Assembly: GCA_963576565.1 (NCBI GenBank)
Contig: OY755039.1
Location: 84,751,289-84,815,288, forward strand
Direction: 5' to 3'
Origin: Aspidapion aeneum
Taxonomy: Eukaryota > Arthropoda > Insecta > Coleoptera > Brentidae
DNA length: 64,000 nucleotides
In this document: one piece after another, positions 46,332 to 56,219 of the stretch
Numbering within the stretch: the first letter of the stretch is position 1
How the letters are laid out: the number at the start of each line of letters is the position of its first letter
Notes under the pieces: generated by a model
Told to the model about the DNA's origin: nothing
Databases searched by the model: none
What the model saw: only the letters and a program-made list of their open reading frames with translations
Made by a program: the position numbers and the translations under genes

Positions 46332-47055
46332 TAGCTCACACATATACTATACTATAGTAGTGTGAGCTATAGCGATCCTAATTTTTTCGAGAAAAAAAAA
46401 GTTGCTCCGATTTCAAAATTTTTTATATATCTTTGGGTTTCAGATGATTTTGAAACTTTTTTGTCGCGCCGTCTGTCTGTCTGTCTGTCTGTATGTCTGT
46501 CTGTCTGTAACGACCAACGCGCATAACTGAAAAACCGCTTGTCCGATTTCAATGAAAATTGGTACCTAGGCTGGGTCTTGGGTCGAGATGGTCCCATTTA
46601 AAAATGAACAAAATCCACCGAACACAAGCCAAATAGAAGGGTGGGGGTCGACTTCAAAAATTAGAGTTTATGTGAAAGTATGGCGTGTGTGATATCAAAC
46701 GAAAGGTAATTGAGTCTGGAGTTAAACAAAATAGATTTTTGTTAAAAAAAAGGGTGGGGGTAGAATAAAAAAATTAGAGTTTACGTAAAAATATGGCGTG
46801 TGTGATATCAAACGAAAGGTAATTGAGTTCGGAGTTAAACAAAATACATTTTAATTTTTGTTTTTTTTAAGGGTGGGGGTAGATTTCAAAAATTTGAGTT
46901 TAAGTCAAAACATGGCTTGTGTGGTATCAAACGAAAGGTAATTTAGCCTGGAGTTGAATAAAATATATTTCAGTTTTTAGTTATATTAGCTCACACGTAC
47001 ACTATAACTATAGTACCTAGTGTGAGCTTAGGGGCCCATATATTGGCAAAGTATT
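46332..47055 (-). mobile_element. GTCT-microsatellite repeat, copy B
   Basis: Full-length relative of copy A in the opposite orientation. It has the terminal stem AGCTCACAC...GTGTGAGCT (46333-46368), a (GTCT)n tract (46471-46508), the tandem blocks of about 115 bp, and the second stem before GGGGCCCATATATTGGC (about 47031-47047). No gene. Confidence 0.85.
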
Positions 47056-47964
47056 TTTTGATGCCATAAAAAAATTTTTGCTGAGAACAGTACTGTAGAA
47101 ATTTCACAGAACTTGTAATAGTTCCGGTCGGATGCTATACAAATTTTACGGTGTACAAGTTATAGAAAAAGTACAGCTTCAGGTGTCAAAAAGCATGGAA
47201 ATAATGGAAAATTTGCACCAAAATAGTTTAAGATAAAAAGAGGTTTAAGTTAGGGAGATTGTCAAATTTACCAGTTTATTCTACTAACTGTTTTGAGGTC
47301 TGTAAAATAAATATTTATTAAAGAAAAAGAAACTTTGATGATACAGGACTCCACTGGACACTATACAGGACGCTACACTACCAAGAATTTATTTAAGAGT
47401 TCTGTAGGATGGTGTACAAATTTGGTTCAGCTCATTACCCACACTTTAACCTCATATCGTTTTCCTTTTCTTTTTTCTCTGGACCCTTTTTTCAACCATC
47501 ATTTTTAACATTTTTCAACTGTTTTGAAACAATAATCCATTTAGGAGGGACCCAGTCAGGATCATTGCTTTATTCTAGTTTTGAAAGTTGCTTGCCTAGA
47601 ATAGTAAAAAAATCATAGGGAAATATTTCGTACAGTTTATCATTTAACATGTTACACTTCTGCAAAAGGTCCACTCGAGCACAAAAAAAGATCCCAATAG
47701 AAAATGTTGCCAAAATGGCAGTTACATATTTATCCAAAACAAAGCTGACAAAAAACTTTCGAATATTTCAATTTTTCCTCGGTTAAGTCAGGTAATAGAG
47801 CACTTGTCCACTTTCTTTGAGCTGATACCTAACAAAATACTTGGCATTCCATCAAAACTAACATTTTCAAGATCTCCATAGCTGCACAGTTCATAACAGC
47901 ACAGAAACTAATAATAATGATTCAAACTGAGTAAAAAAATGAAAAAAGTTTAAAAAACAAAAGT
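47056..47964. other. no feature seen
   Basis: No coding motif or repeat was recognised. Confidence 0.3.
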
Positions 47965-48190
47965 AAATAAAAACATAACCTGACTTTTTGAACAAAACAT
48001 GGTCCCTTTTATTTAAGATTTACTGGCTTTAATTGATTTTTTTAAAGAAAAATGCAACTTTCTTAAGGGTCAATAATAAAAACAGCATCTTTGTTGTAAA
48101 TTAAATGGTTTCACTTTTTTTTTTAAATTACGTTTTTGTTAACATTGTAGCTTATGGGACATCGCTTTGATTGTCCTATGGCAACCATTG
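47965..48190 (+). repeat. right arm of the 10-kb inverted pair
   Basis: Inverse of 37600-37832; see that entry. Confidence 0.65.
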
Positions 48191-48655
48191 ACCAGCTGAT
48201 CGTGACAGTTCGTTAGACAAGCTAATTTTATACCAACATGACATATCTATTTAATTTTTGAAATATTTCTGGTTATGAAATATGTTTATATCATGTCAAA
48301 GTAACAAAAGTATAACTGCGTATGGCAAGGACAATATATAATGAGGACTGAACCCCATTATTAGAAGCCAAGTTTTTCACTAAACTTTAATTTGATTAAT
48401 AATAGTTATCAATATTATATGTCCATATTATGTCCAAACAAATACAAAAGGAACCTCTTTATTGTTACAAAATTCTATGTGATTCTATTACATTTCTTGG
48501 TCCCTTCAAAGAATAACATAAATTGGGTTCATTTTTTAAACCTGTGTTATTAGCGGAAAACTCCTTTCGATTGAAATACGCCAATAAAAAAATACAAAAT
48601 TGACAAATGACAGACAGAAGACGTCCGGTGAACTCCCGGCGCGTCTGGTTAAAAT
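48191..48655. other. no feature seen
   Basis: AT-rich; no motif. Confidence 0.3.
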
Positions 48656-50155
48656 TCACACGGTAAAGGATCAGGCACACCTCTTATGGGATTTCTGTAA
48701 TCCGTCAAACTTCATGACATTTTGGTATGTTGTAGAAACCTTTCTTATCAAAAGTTTTTATGGGCCCAACTCAAATTAATGACTAGTTTTTGAAATACAG
48801 GGTGTTCAAGTGATAATGTCCAAGAAGCATAATGGCTCTTTAGACGGGATTTCCAAACATATACGCAATGTTAGTATTACATATATATACAATTTATTTA
48901 TTATTTTCAATCTGTACCTTTAAAACATTATCTACAGAGTGTTTAATTAAATATTAGTCGAAAGTGTTAATAAGAAACAGTTAGTGTGTTTTAGATTAAA
49001 TCTTTCGTATCAAAAGTTCTTATGTGCCAACTTAAATGAATGGCTAGTTTTTAAAATACAGGGTATTGCAAGTGGTAATGTCCAAGAAGCATTATAGCTC
49101 TTTAGACGGGGTTTCCAAACACTTACGCAATGTTACTATTTCAATTGTTCACGATTCATTTATTATTTTCAATCTGTACCTTTAAAACATTGTCTATAGG
49201 GTGCTTGAACAAATATTAGTCAAAATTTTAATGAGTAACGAGCATTATAGCTTTTTACAGAGCACGGCACAGATGCACAAAATGCTTAAATATTTTTTAA
49301 AAGTATTTCAAAAATGATATTTGCCACACTCTGTAATTAATTTAATACTTACTAATTCAAGAATCATTAAAAAACTAATAAATAATCTATATGTAATAGT
49401 AACATTTCGTTTATGTTTGGAAAACACCCGTCGTCTAAAGAGCTATTATGTTTCTTAAACATTATCACTTAAATAAACTGTATTTCAAAAACTGGAAATT
49501 AATTTATGTTTGGCCCATGAGAACTTCTGATGAGCAAGGTTTGATCTACAGCATACTATAGCTTGTTTCTCATTAAAACATTCGACTAATATTTACTTAA
49601 ACACCCTGTAGATAATGTTTTAAAGGTACAGATTAAAAATAATAAATAAATCGTAAATATATGTTGTAGTAACATTGCGTTTATGTTTGGAAAACCCATC
49701 TCAAGAGCTATTATGCTTCTTGGACATTATTACTTTCAAAACCCTGTATTTCAAAACTGGTCAATAATTTAAGTAAAGCCCATGAGAACTTCTGATGAGC
49801 AAGGTTTAATCTACAACATACTAAAGCTTGTTTCTCATTAAAACTTTCGACTAATATTTACTTAAACACCCTATAGAAAATGTTTTAAAGGAACAGATTT
49901 AAAATAGAAAATAAATCGTAAATATATGTAATAGTTACATTGCGTATATGTTTGGAAAACCCCTCTAAAGTGCTATTATGCTTCTTGGACATTATCACCT
50001 TCAATACCCTGTATTTCAAAAACTGGTCATTAATTTGAGTTGGGCCCATGAGAACTTTTGATCAGAAACGTTCAGTCTACATGTCAAAATTTCGTGAAGT
50101 TAGACGGATTACAGAAATCCCATAAGAGGCGTGCCTGATCCTTTTAACCCGAATC
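48656..50155. mobile_element. 1.5-kb foldback element with tandem subunits
   Basis: The ends AAAGGATCAGGCACACCTCT and (inverted) AAAGGATCAGGCACGCCTCT begin inverted arms that run almost to the centre near 49300. Each arm is made of units of about 250 bp sharing GAAATACAGGGTGTTCAAGT, AATGTCCAAGAAGCATAATG, CTTTAGACGGG and ATCTGTACCTTTAAAACATT. Two units read forwards (48787, 49050) and about three read in inverse (49440-50035). No protein is encoded. Confidence 0.8.
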
Positions 50156-50159
50156 ATGA

Positions 50160-50828
50160 ACGCACTCCGGATGGGGACGACCTTATTAAAAGCGCGTTCC
50201 AATAACTCTTTTTTCCGACCGCTTTTAAGGTCAAGCACTATTGAAATAAAGTCGTTGCCGTTTTAATGCTAACCTTACTTTGGACTTTCCAATAAGTCTC
50301 TAATATATAAATTTAAGTACACTGTAATAGGGTAACCCAAAAAATACGAAATGAAAATCACCACTAAACTGTTTTGGAGGGAGTCAAATAATTCAAAAAT
50401 TTTTAAAATTAAATTTTGTTAAAAATCTGAATTCTACAATTTTTATTAAAAAAACTCAAAAATGAGATTGTTACAGAGCGTTAGAAAGATACGTCAACTG
50501 GATGTGTAAAAGTGAAAGCAAAATTGTTCTACATGTTACCGTTTTTGAGATATTTGACAAAAAGTGGTTACTAACAATCTTAAGTTTTAGGCCGTCGCGA
50601 CGCTACCTATAATGCCACGCCGAGCAAAGCACTGTTTTTTCCTAACTGCTTATGGAGTCTTTAAACAGCATGCCAAATTATATCAAAATCACCCAAAAAT
50701 TAAACATTTCAAATTTGACGCCCGACCAATTGCAGAAATACAACCCAGAAAAATCAAGAAGTTTCTCTGGAAACAATGGAAAAATTTAACTTACAGACGC
50801 AAACATTCAAGTGTGCATGCGTGTGATT
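50160..50828. other. no gene recognised
   Basis: 50195-50317 contains TTCCAATAACTC and TTCCAATAAGTCTC, traces of the AGACTTATTGGAA family. An 80-codon plus-strand frame at 50612-50851 matches nothing I know. Confidence 0.3.
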
Positions 50829-51192
50829 TGCCGCGGTCCGATTTACCGTAGTGACAATTCACCACCGACGATTATAATTAAAAAATAAAATAAACACGGT
50901 TATGTTAAAAAAAAAATTTTTGGTCTTTTTAGAAATAAATTTTTGGAAAAACTACATTTTAAAAAAAAATTTTTTTTAGCTTTTAGTAATAAAGCAAAAG
51001 CATTTTTTAATATAATTTTAATTAATATTAATTGACCACGGTTAAGTTTAACACAGATTTTGGTCCCACAGCAAGAGCAGAGGTAACTACGATTTAAAAA
51101 AAACATAAGCTAAGTTTGTTTAAAATGAAAATTGAACAAAAATTGTCACGGCGAATGGTCCCCGCGGCAAATGGTCCTCGCGGCGAATAAGG
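50829..51192. repeat. element flanked by CGCGGCGAAT phrases, copy 2
   Basis: GCCGCGGTCCGATTTACCG at the left and CACGGCGAATGGTCCCCGCG with GTCCTCGCGGCGAATAAGG at the right bracket an AT-rich core of about 290 bases, like 20608-20970. Confidence 0.65.
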
Positions 51193-51444
51193 TGTTTGAC
51201 ATTAGTAAAAAATAAATATATATTTATTTTTAGATATCTCTTTAGGTCTTGGGAATGCTAAAAACAAACTTTTTTGTTTAATTTTTTCTCAAATTCATAG
51301 TTCTTTTAATTAAATAAATTTATTGAATTCAAACAATTAGCCACGTGATTCAAAACAGGCAGTCTACTAATCAGCTGCGAGTGACGTCACAAAATAGTAA
51401 ACGCCTCGAACGAACTTATTTTCTGTGTTATTTTCTTGTGGATG

Positions 51445-51840
51445 CAGCGGCGTAGCGTGCCCGAAAGGGCGGGGGGGGCGACAGCTAAAAAGGGCGCCTC
51501 TGAAAACTGATGAAAAATCTTACGGCAACACAAAAAAAACCAAAAAGTCAAAAAGGCGCCTCTCGCAAATCTTGCGACCAAAAAAAAGAACCGCGCCGTA
51601 GAAATTTAAACAACCAAAAAAAAAAAAAAAAAAAAAAAAAAGGTCATCATATGTCAGGGGGCGGCCGATAAGTCACGAGGGCGCCTCCGACGAAATCTTG
51701 CACCTAAAAAAAAAGGTCATCATGTCTGAGGGGGCGGCCGATACGACACAAGGGCGCCTCTCCCACCTATGGGGCGCCACTACCCTCGGGGCGGGGGGGG
51801 CGACGAACCCCCCGCGCCCCCCCCCCACGCTACGCCGCTG
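51445..51840. mobile_element. hAT-like non-autonomous element, 396 bp, perfect 8-bp duplication
   Basis: Perfect 15-bp inverted ends CAGCGGCGTAGCGTG are flanked by the direct duplication TGTGGATG (51437-51444 and 51841-51848). An 8-bp duplication and CAGNGGCG ends are hallmarks of the hAT superfamily. The interior has G/C runs, an A-tract of about 27 bases (51614-51640) and a 2-fold repeat around AAGGTCATCAT and GGGGGCGGCCGATA. No protein is encoded. It sits about 90 bp upstream of the exon at 51932. Confidence 0.92.
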
Positions 51841-51931
51841 TGTGGATGGTAATGTTTGCTTTGGTTTAAAGTGCGAATTATCGTCCTAAACTAGATTTTA
51901 TTTTGTGTTTTGCTTATAAAAAATATTTTTA

Positions 51932-52059
51932 ATGGAAAACGGATTCTCCAAAGGCGATTGCTCCAACTTGCCAATGCTGAATTCCTTTACGTTGGCAGAC
52001 TTCTTTGCCAACAACAGTGATTTTTGTACTGCGGAATTTAGAAACGTTAAAATGTTGAT
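51932..52059 (+). pseudogene. first exon of a YqaJ-type (viral-exonuclease-like) protein, isolated
   Basis: The frame starts MENGFSKGDCSNLPMLNSF and runs TLADFFANNSDFCTAEFRN to VKMLM, ending at a consensus splice donor, AT/GTAAGT. The pattern (a short lead, N-L-P, F-x-x-x-D-F-F, then S-A-E-x-R-x-V-K) recalls the N-terminus of insect proteins with a SWIM-like finger and a YqaJ exonuclease domain, which are often multicopy and mobile-like. I recognise it from memory of that pattern only. No second exon (the S-Y-G-D block and Cys/His finger) was found in the next 1.5 kb, so the copy looks truncated. The exon itself is unbroken. Its upstream region is interrupted by a hAT-like element. Confidence 0.5.
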
Positions 52060-52588
52060 GTAAGTATTCAATGAGTTGTTTTGTATCTAACTGAAAGTTT
52101 TTTTTCGATATTCTTCGCCTACTTCTACTCATTTAGATTTTGAGGTTAGGTTATGTTTTGTTTTTTTGTTTAATATACCACTTACAATAGATTTAATTAA
52201 ATATCCAATCATTATTATTTTAAGCATTAAGAAACAATCAAAAATTGCTTTTTTAAAACAAAATTTTCTAAATACATTTTGTTTCAAAGAATTGTTATGA
52301 CCCTTCATAACAAATATGCACTGCCTAGTTTTGCATATGCACTGCTCAGTCCAACATTTAGCCTGCATGTGCACTGCCTAATCCTGCATTTAGAGGTACT
52401 CCCTAGTCCTGCCTAATAACTGCCTAGCACCGCCTAAAAATTTGTACACCTTTCTGCCTTATTATAGTTGTTCACCCCTTGTAATAAACATATGAACCTC
52501 AAAAATTTCATCGTCATTTAGGAAATAGTTATATATATATTATAGACAAGGTGAGAAAAATTAATAGAAACAATTTAGTTATACTCAC
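52060..52588. other. no gene; irregular CACTGCCTA phrases
   Basis: The stretch 52318-52440 repeats CACTGCCTA, CCTGCATTTAG and GCATATGCACTGC irregularly. This would be intron for both flanking exons if either is transcribed. Confidence 0.4.
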
Positions 52589-52765
52589 ATCAAAGTGATC
52601 TTCATAAATGTAAAGAGAAGATGTAATAGATAAGGCCCTTGGGTCTCTTCGAGCAAGTTCTAACCACTTTTTCCGTTAATTTACTGCTGTAGGCACATGA
52701 ATTAATTCAGGTGTTTTTATGCTAGCATTCGAACACTGAGGTACTACACACCACTTATAGGACAT
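52589..52765 (-). pseudogene. THAP-domain first exon, one stop, Cys lost
   Basis: A DNA-binding THAP (C2CH) domain of exactly 59 codons. It reads MSYKWCVVPQCSN (C-x4-C), then IKTPELIHVP (the F/H-V-P turn), then a TAA stop, RKKWLELARRDPRALS (with the conserved Trp) and LYIYEDHFD. It ends at a splice donor, GTGAGT, immediately after EDHFD. In intact THAP domains the final pair is C-x2-H; here the Cys is Tyr (Y-E-D-H). With the stop codon, the domain is dead. The sharp exon boundary argues for a spliced gene in the ancestor. It points towards the YqaJ-type exon on the other strand, 530 bp away. No later exon was identified. Confidence 0.75.
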
Positions 52766-53503
52766 TTTTTTACATAAAAAACAGTAAATACACAGACCAA
52801 AAACAAATAAACACTTGAATGCCGTGTATCTGTCGGCGAGTTTACTGCGCTGTGTCGTCATTGCAACGCCATGCTAGAAATGAGCGTTTTAGCGGCAAAT
52901 TTAAATCGGGGATTAGAAAACTTGATTTTAAATGTTGTCATGATAAAATATACTATTTTAATAATTTTGCGTAGCAAATTAGGGATCTATTTATCATTCT
53001 AAACTCTTTTCCAAAGTTTGTCAAATACCCTATTGTCCCCTACTAAAAAAAAACATTATAATTGCAAACTGAACCATGTTAAGTACTAAATTTTCAGAAC
53101 CTTTGCTTTGCAGTTATTTGTTTACTTTGGAAATAAAATCTTAATAAATTAAAATTAATTTTGTATACAAAAATTATCCTCCTGGGCTTTGCTTGTCACA
53201 TAAAGCGCATCTGCGTTAAAATATACAACGCCTTTATTTGGGTTATTATTTGGAGTTACCGGGTGTATTTTACTAGAAGCCCTAAATTACATAAAACAGA
53301 GAGAGAGTAGGTACATTGCCGGGCTTATTTACAGTTCCAAGGAAAATTTATGATTTGTGTCGGTGCTGTGGTTTTCTCCTGCAAATTTGGATAATACTGT
53401 CTGTAAGAGAGATAGACGTAAGACTTTACAGTTTTGAGGTCAACCGTTTTAAATTTCAAATGTTGCGGAGCAACTTTGGAATGAGTAATGTTTGAAACTG
53501 CAT
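52766..53503. other. no gene recognised
   Basis: The upstream flank of the THAP exon (an open frame extends to 52861 without THAP features), then AT-rich DNA. Confidence 0.3.
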
Positions 53504-53785
53504 TAGAGACTTATTGGAATAAAACCTGACTTTATTTTAGAGTCGACTTTATTCTGACACATTTGCACAGAAAACTAACAGCTGACCTCTCAAAATTGAC
53601 ACACCAAAACCAAATTTAATAATGCAGCTGCTAACTTTCATTTAATAAATACCGACACTAATAAATCCGGTTTTTAAATACATAAAGGCCGAATTTTGAA
53701 GCAGAGCAGCTGCTTTTTATATGTAAATCTGTCACCATAGGGTCGATTTTAAAATGAGGTCAGGTTTTATTCAAATAAGTCCCTA
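53504..53785. mobile_element. 282-bp element, TAGAGACTTATTGGAATAAA family, copy 1
   Basis: Ends TAGAGACTTATTGGAATAAA and, inverted, TAGGGACTTATTTGAATAAA, continuing ACCTGAC. The interior shares CACTAATAAATCCGG, CGAATTTTGAA and GCAGCTGCTTTTTATATGTA with copy 2 at 55922-56145. Confidence 0.85.
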
Positions 53786-53844
53786 TTATCTTAATATTTT
53801 GACGACGTTAGGCCACAGAGTAGGACCTACACTGTGGTTAGGCT

Positions 53845-55320
53845 CGCAGCCAACGATAAAGACCGGCCATGGCGCGTTATAAGCAAGTCGGCGGTCACGT
53901 GATCTTAGGAGTACCAGGATTCTTATTGTATTGCTTAATATATTATATGTTTTTACACAATTGAAATAAATTAACAAAAAGTTTTTGTTCTTTTATAGAC
54001 AAAAATTGAAAAAAAATATTTTGCTAATATATGTGTTTATTATGGATAAAAGAACTGAATCTATAAAATAAAAAATTATATAAAATTTACACCCAGGTAT
54101 ATTAGGTACATAATATCGTTAGTTACTTCAAATCTATACAAGTCTTTTAAAATTAGACATAACAAACCTAAGCTTTAAGTTTTTAAATTTTTCTCTGTCT
54201 TGTCACAGTTTAATATATATTTCATCAATGTTGTATCTTACTTTTTAAATATTGCACACTACCGGAGAGATAACTATCTGTTAGCGATATTTTACAAATC
54301 AGTTTTTTAATATTGCGAGGGTGCAGAAGACATATTACCTTAGTTTTGTAAATTGACATGTATGCACTGGATGACTGGATAAACAAAGATGAAGCCAACA
54401 TTAAAGTGTATCCACAATATCTTCGATTCTCAGGTGACCTTTTCAAGAGACCTAATTGTTCAATAAGAAATGACAATTGAACACATTTTTCACTCTCACT
54501 ATCGAAAATGTCACTAAGGATGTCTATTACTTGATCAATCTTATCTTTTACCACTTCTTTCCCGTTTGCAACTTTCATTTCAATAAACTGCATTAGCTCT
54601 TCAAGTGTATCTGTGCTGTCCAAAAATGAAACTCCAACTTTTTTTGGCAGTTTGTTTTTTGGTATGGACACATTGTTAACATTTACAAAAAATGACAGAT
54701 TTCCCTCAACAACTAGAGATGCTATCAGTTGTTTGTTCAAAAATGTCATCAGGCACAGGCAGACTGTATCACGTCCTTGGGTAAAAATCCAATTTTTGTT
54801 TATTTTAGTATTAGAACAATAAAATTTTGAAATATCCTCAATATTTGATAAACATTTGATTTCTTATGAGCTCAAAGTGTTTCAAGACTTTCTTGTATTG
54901 CAGTTTCCAGTTGTTGCCTCTCGACATCAGCTAATCGAACAGCATAGATACAGGTTATCTACTTAGGTACTACTTATACTTATCAAAAATATCCTGCTCG
55001 TTAAGAAAATGTTTGATGCAAACTTGTCGACGTTTTAAGATACTTAAATCAGTAGGAATTTTATGCATTTGCTTATCCACTGACAACACTACACGTTCGC
55101 GGCATTGTTGTATTTTTCGTGGGATGCGTTAATTTAATAACTCTGATAAAATTCACAGAAAATTCGTGCCCGAATTAAAAAAAATCGACGTAAACAAACA
55201 TACCAAAACTGTAAACACACATGTCTTATAATGACAGCGGGCCGTGAGGCGTTTTTTTGTGAGATTCCTACGGTCACGTGATATTTCCGCGCTCGGGCCG
55301 GTCTTTCTCGTGGGCTGCGA
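53845..55320 (-). mobile_element. P-type DNA transposon, internally deleted, perfect 8-bp duplication
   Basis: The 8-base duplication GTTAGGCT flanks the element (53837-53844 and 55321-55328). The ends are inverted repeats of about 24 bp: CGCAGCCAACGATAAAGACC on the left and TCGCAGCCCACGAGAAAGAC on the right, read inwards, both continuing CGGCC. A partial subterminal match, TCACGTGAT, lies further in. The element contains a minus-strand gene with a THAP start and the N-terminal half of a P-type transposase. An 8-bp duplication plus THAP plus this transposase fold define the P superfamily. About half of the coding region is missing at the 3' side, so the copy is non-autonomous. Confidence 0.85.
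54190..55105 (-). pseudogene. P-element-type transposase, N-terminal half
   Basis: The gene starts at 55105 with MPRTCSVVSG. After a frame break it continues with HKIPTDLSILKRRQVCIKHF (55066-55006), where C-I-K-H is the second half of a THAP finger. After another break, an open stretch (about 54870-54225) gives NWIFTQGRDTVCLCLM, then ELMQFIEMKVANGKE, a helical segment, LSFLIEQLGLLK, RRYCGYTLMLASSLFIQSS and LLHPRNIKKLICKISL. This order is that of the domain between the zipper and the RNase-H fold in THAP9/P-type transposases. In a third frame, NIDEIYIK (54209-54232) places the first catalytic Asp. The rest of the catalytic fold is absent. At least three frame breaks exist, so no functional product is expected. 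Confidence 0.7.
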
Positions 55321-55339
55321 GTTAGGCTATAGCCATCTG

Positions 55340-55921
55340 TCCACCTGTAAGTAGCAGGTTAATAGTAGCTCTAGGCTATAAGGCTTTTAGTTTCTCTCGT
55401 ATCTCGGTAGATGGCGCATCTTGCGAGAGTTTTCTCATTATAGACATAGGATGAAAAACAAAACGATCTGATTAACTTCGCAAGGGTGTCACATTGACCA
55501 AGCAGTTTTCTGAGGAGTCCCATGACCTAGTCCATCTTGGACCCCCGTGAAATTAAGCTTTCGAGCTACCCAAGGAAAAATATAATAGGAAAACAACTTC
55601 TTTTTTAGCCACGAAAACATGTTTGTTCTAAATTCACAGGTACTAAAATTTACATATGTTAGTATTATTTGACTAAAAAATTCCGCTGATTGACGCTCAC
55701 GTCTGAAAGTTGGTAAAAACGCTAATCAGCGTTGCTCTGGGCTGAAAGACAAAGGTCACGGATGGTTTATTTTTCTTTGCAATCGAACTCTTCATCGATC
55801 GATATACTCGCCTGTTGTTGTTCCAGTTTCTCTCGTATCTCGGTAGGTGGAGCTTCTTACGAGGGGTTTCTCATTATAGATGTAGGATGAAAAACAAAAC
55901 GGTCTGATTAACTTCGCACAT
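55340..55921 (+). repeat. duplicated block, copies at 55390-55560 and 55820-56200
   Basis: GTTTCTCTCGTATCTCGGTA, TTTCTCATTATAGA, GGATGAAAAACAAAACG and CTGATTAACTTCGCA occur in both. The second copy is split by the element at 55922-56145. The phrases after the first copy (TCTTGGACCCCCGTGA, TTAAGCTTTCGAGCTACCC) recur at 59085-59120. Confidence 0.75.
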
Positions 55922-56145
55922 TAGGGACTTATTGGAATAAAACCTGACTTTTTTTAGAGTACGATTTACAAAGCACGTTGACAAACCAGTCGCTAAATTT
56001 ATTTAATAAAAACAGGCACTAATAAATCCGGTTCTTAAATACACACAGCCCGAATTTTGAAAGAAAGCAGCTGCTTTTTATATGTAAGTCTGTCACAATA
56101 CTGCCGAATTTAAAATAAGGTCAGGTTTTATTCCATAAGTCTCTA
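55922..56145. mobile_element. TAGAGACTTATTGGAATAAA family, copy 2
   Basis: Ends TAGGGACTTATTGGAATAAA and, inverted, TAGAGACTTATGGAATAAAA. Shorter than copy 1 by about 58 bp. It interrupts a repeat whose unbroken copy lies at 55390-55530. Confidence 0.85.
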
Positions 56146-56219
56146 TTGAAGAAGCAATGTTCTCAGAAGTCCCATAGGGATGAAACAGTTAGCTGTCAAC
56201 ACTTATTAGGTATCTATTA

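Noticed and set aside
48465..48680. 71-codon minus-strand open frame
   Set aside because: It overlaps the end of the foldback element and has no known motif.
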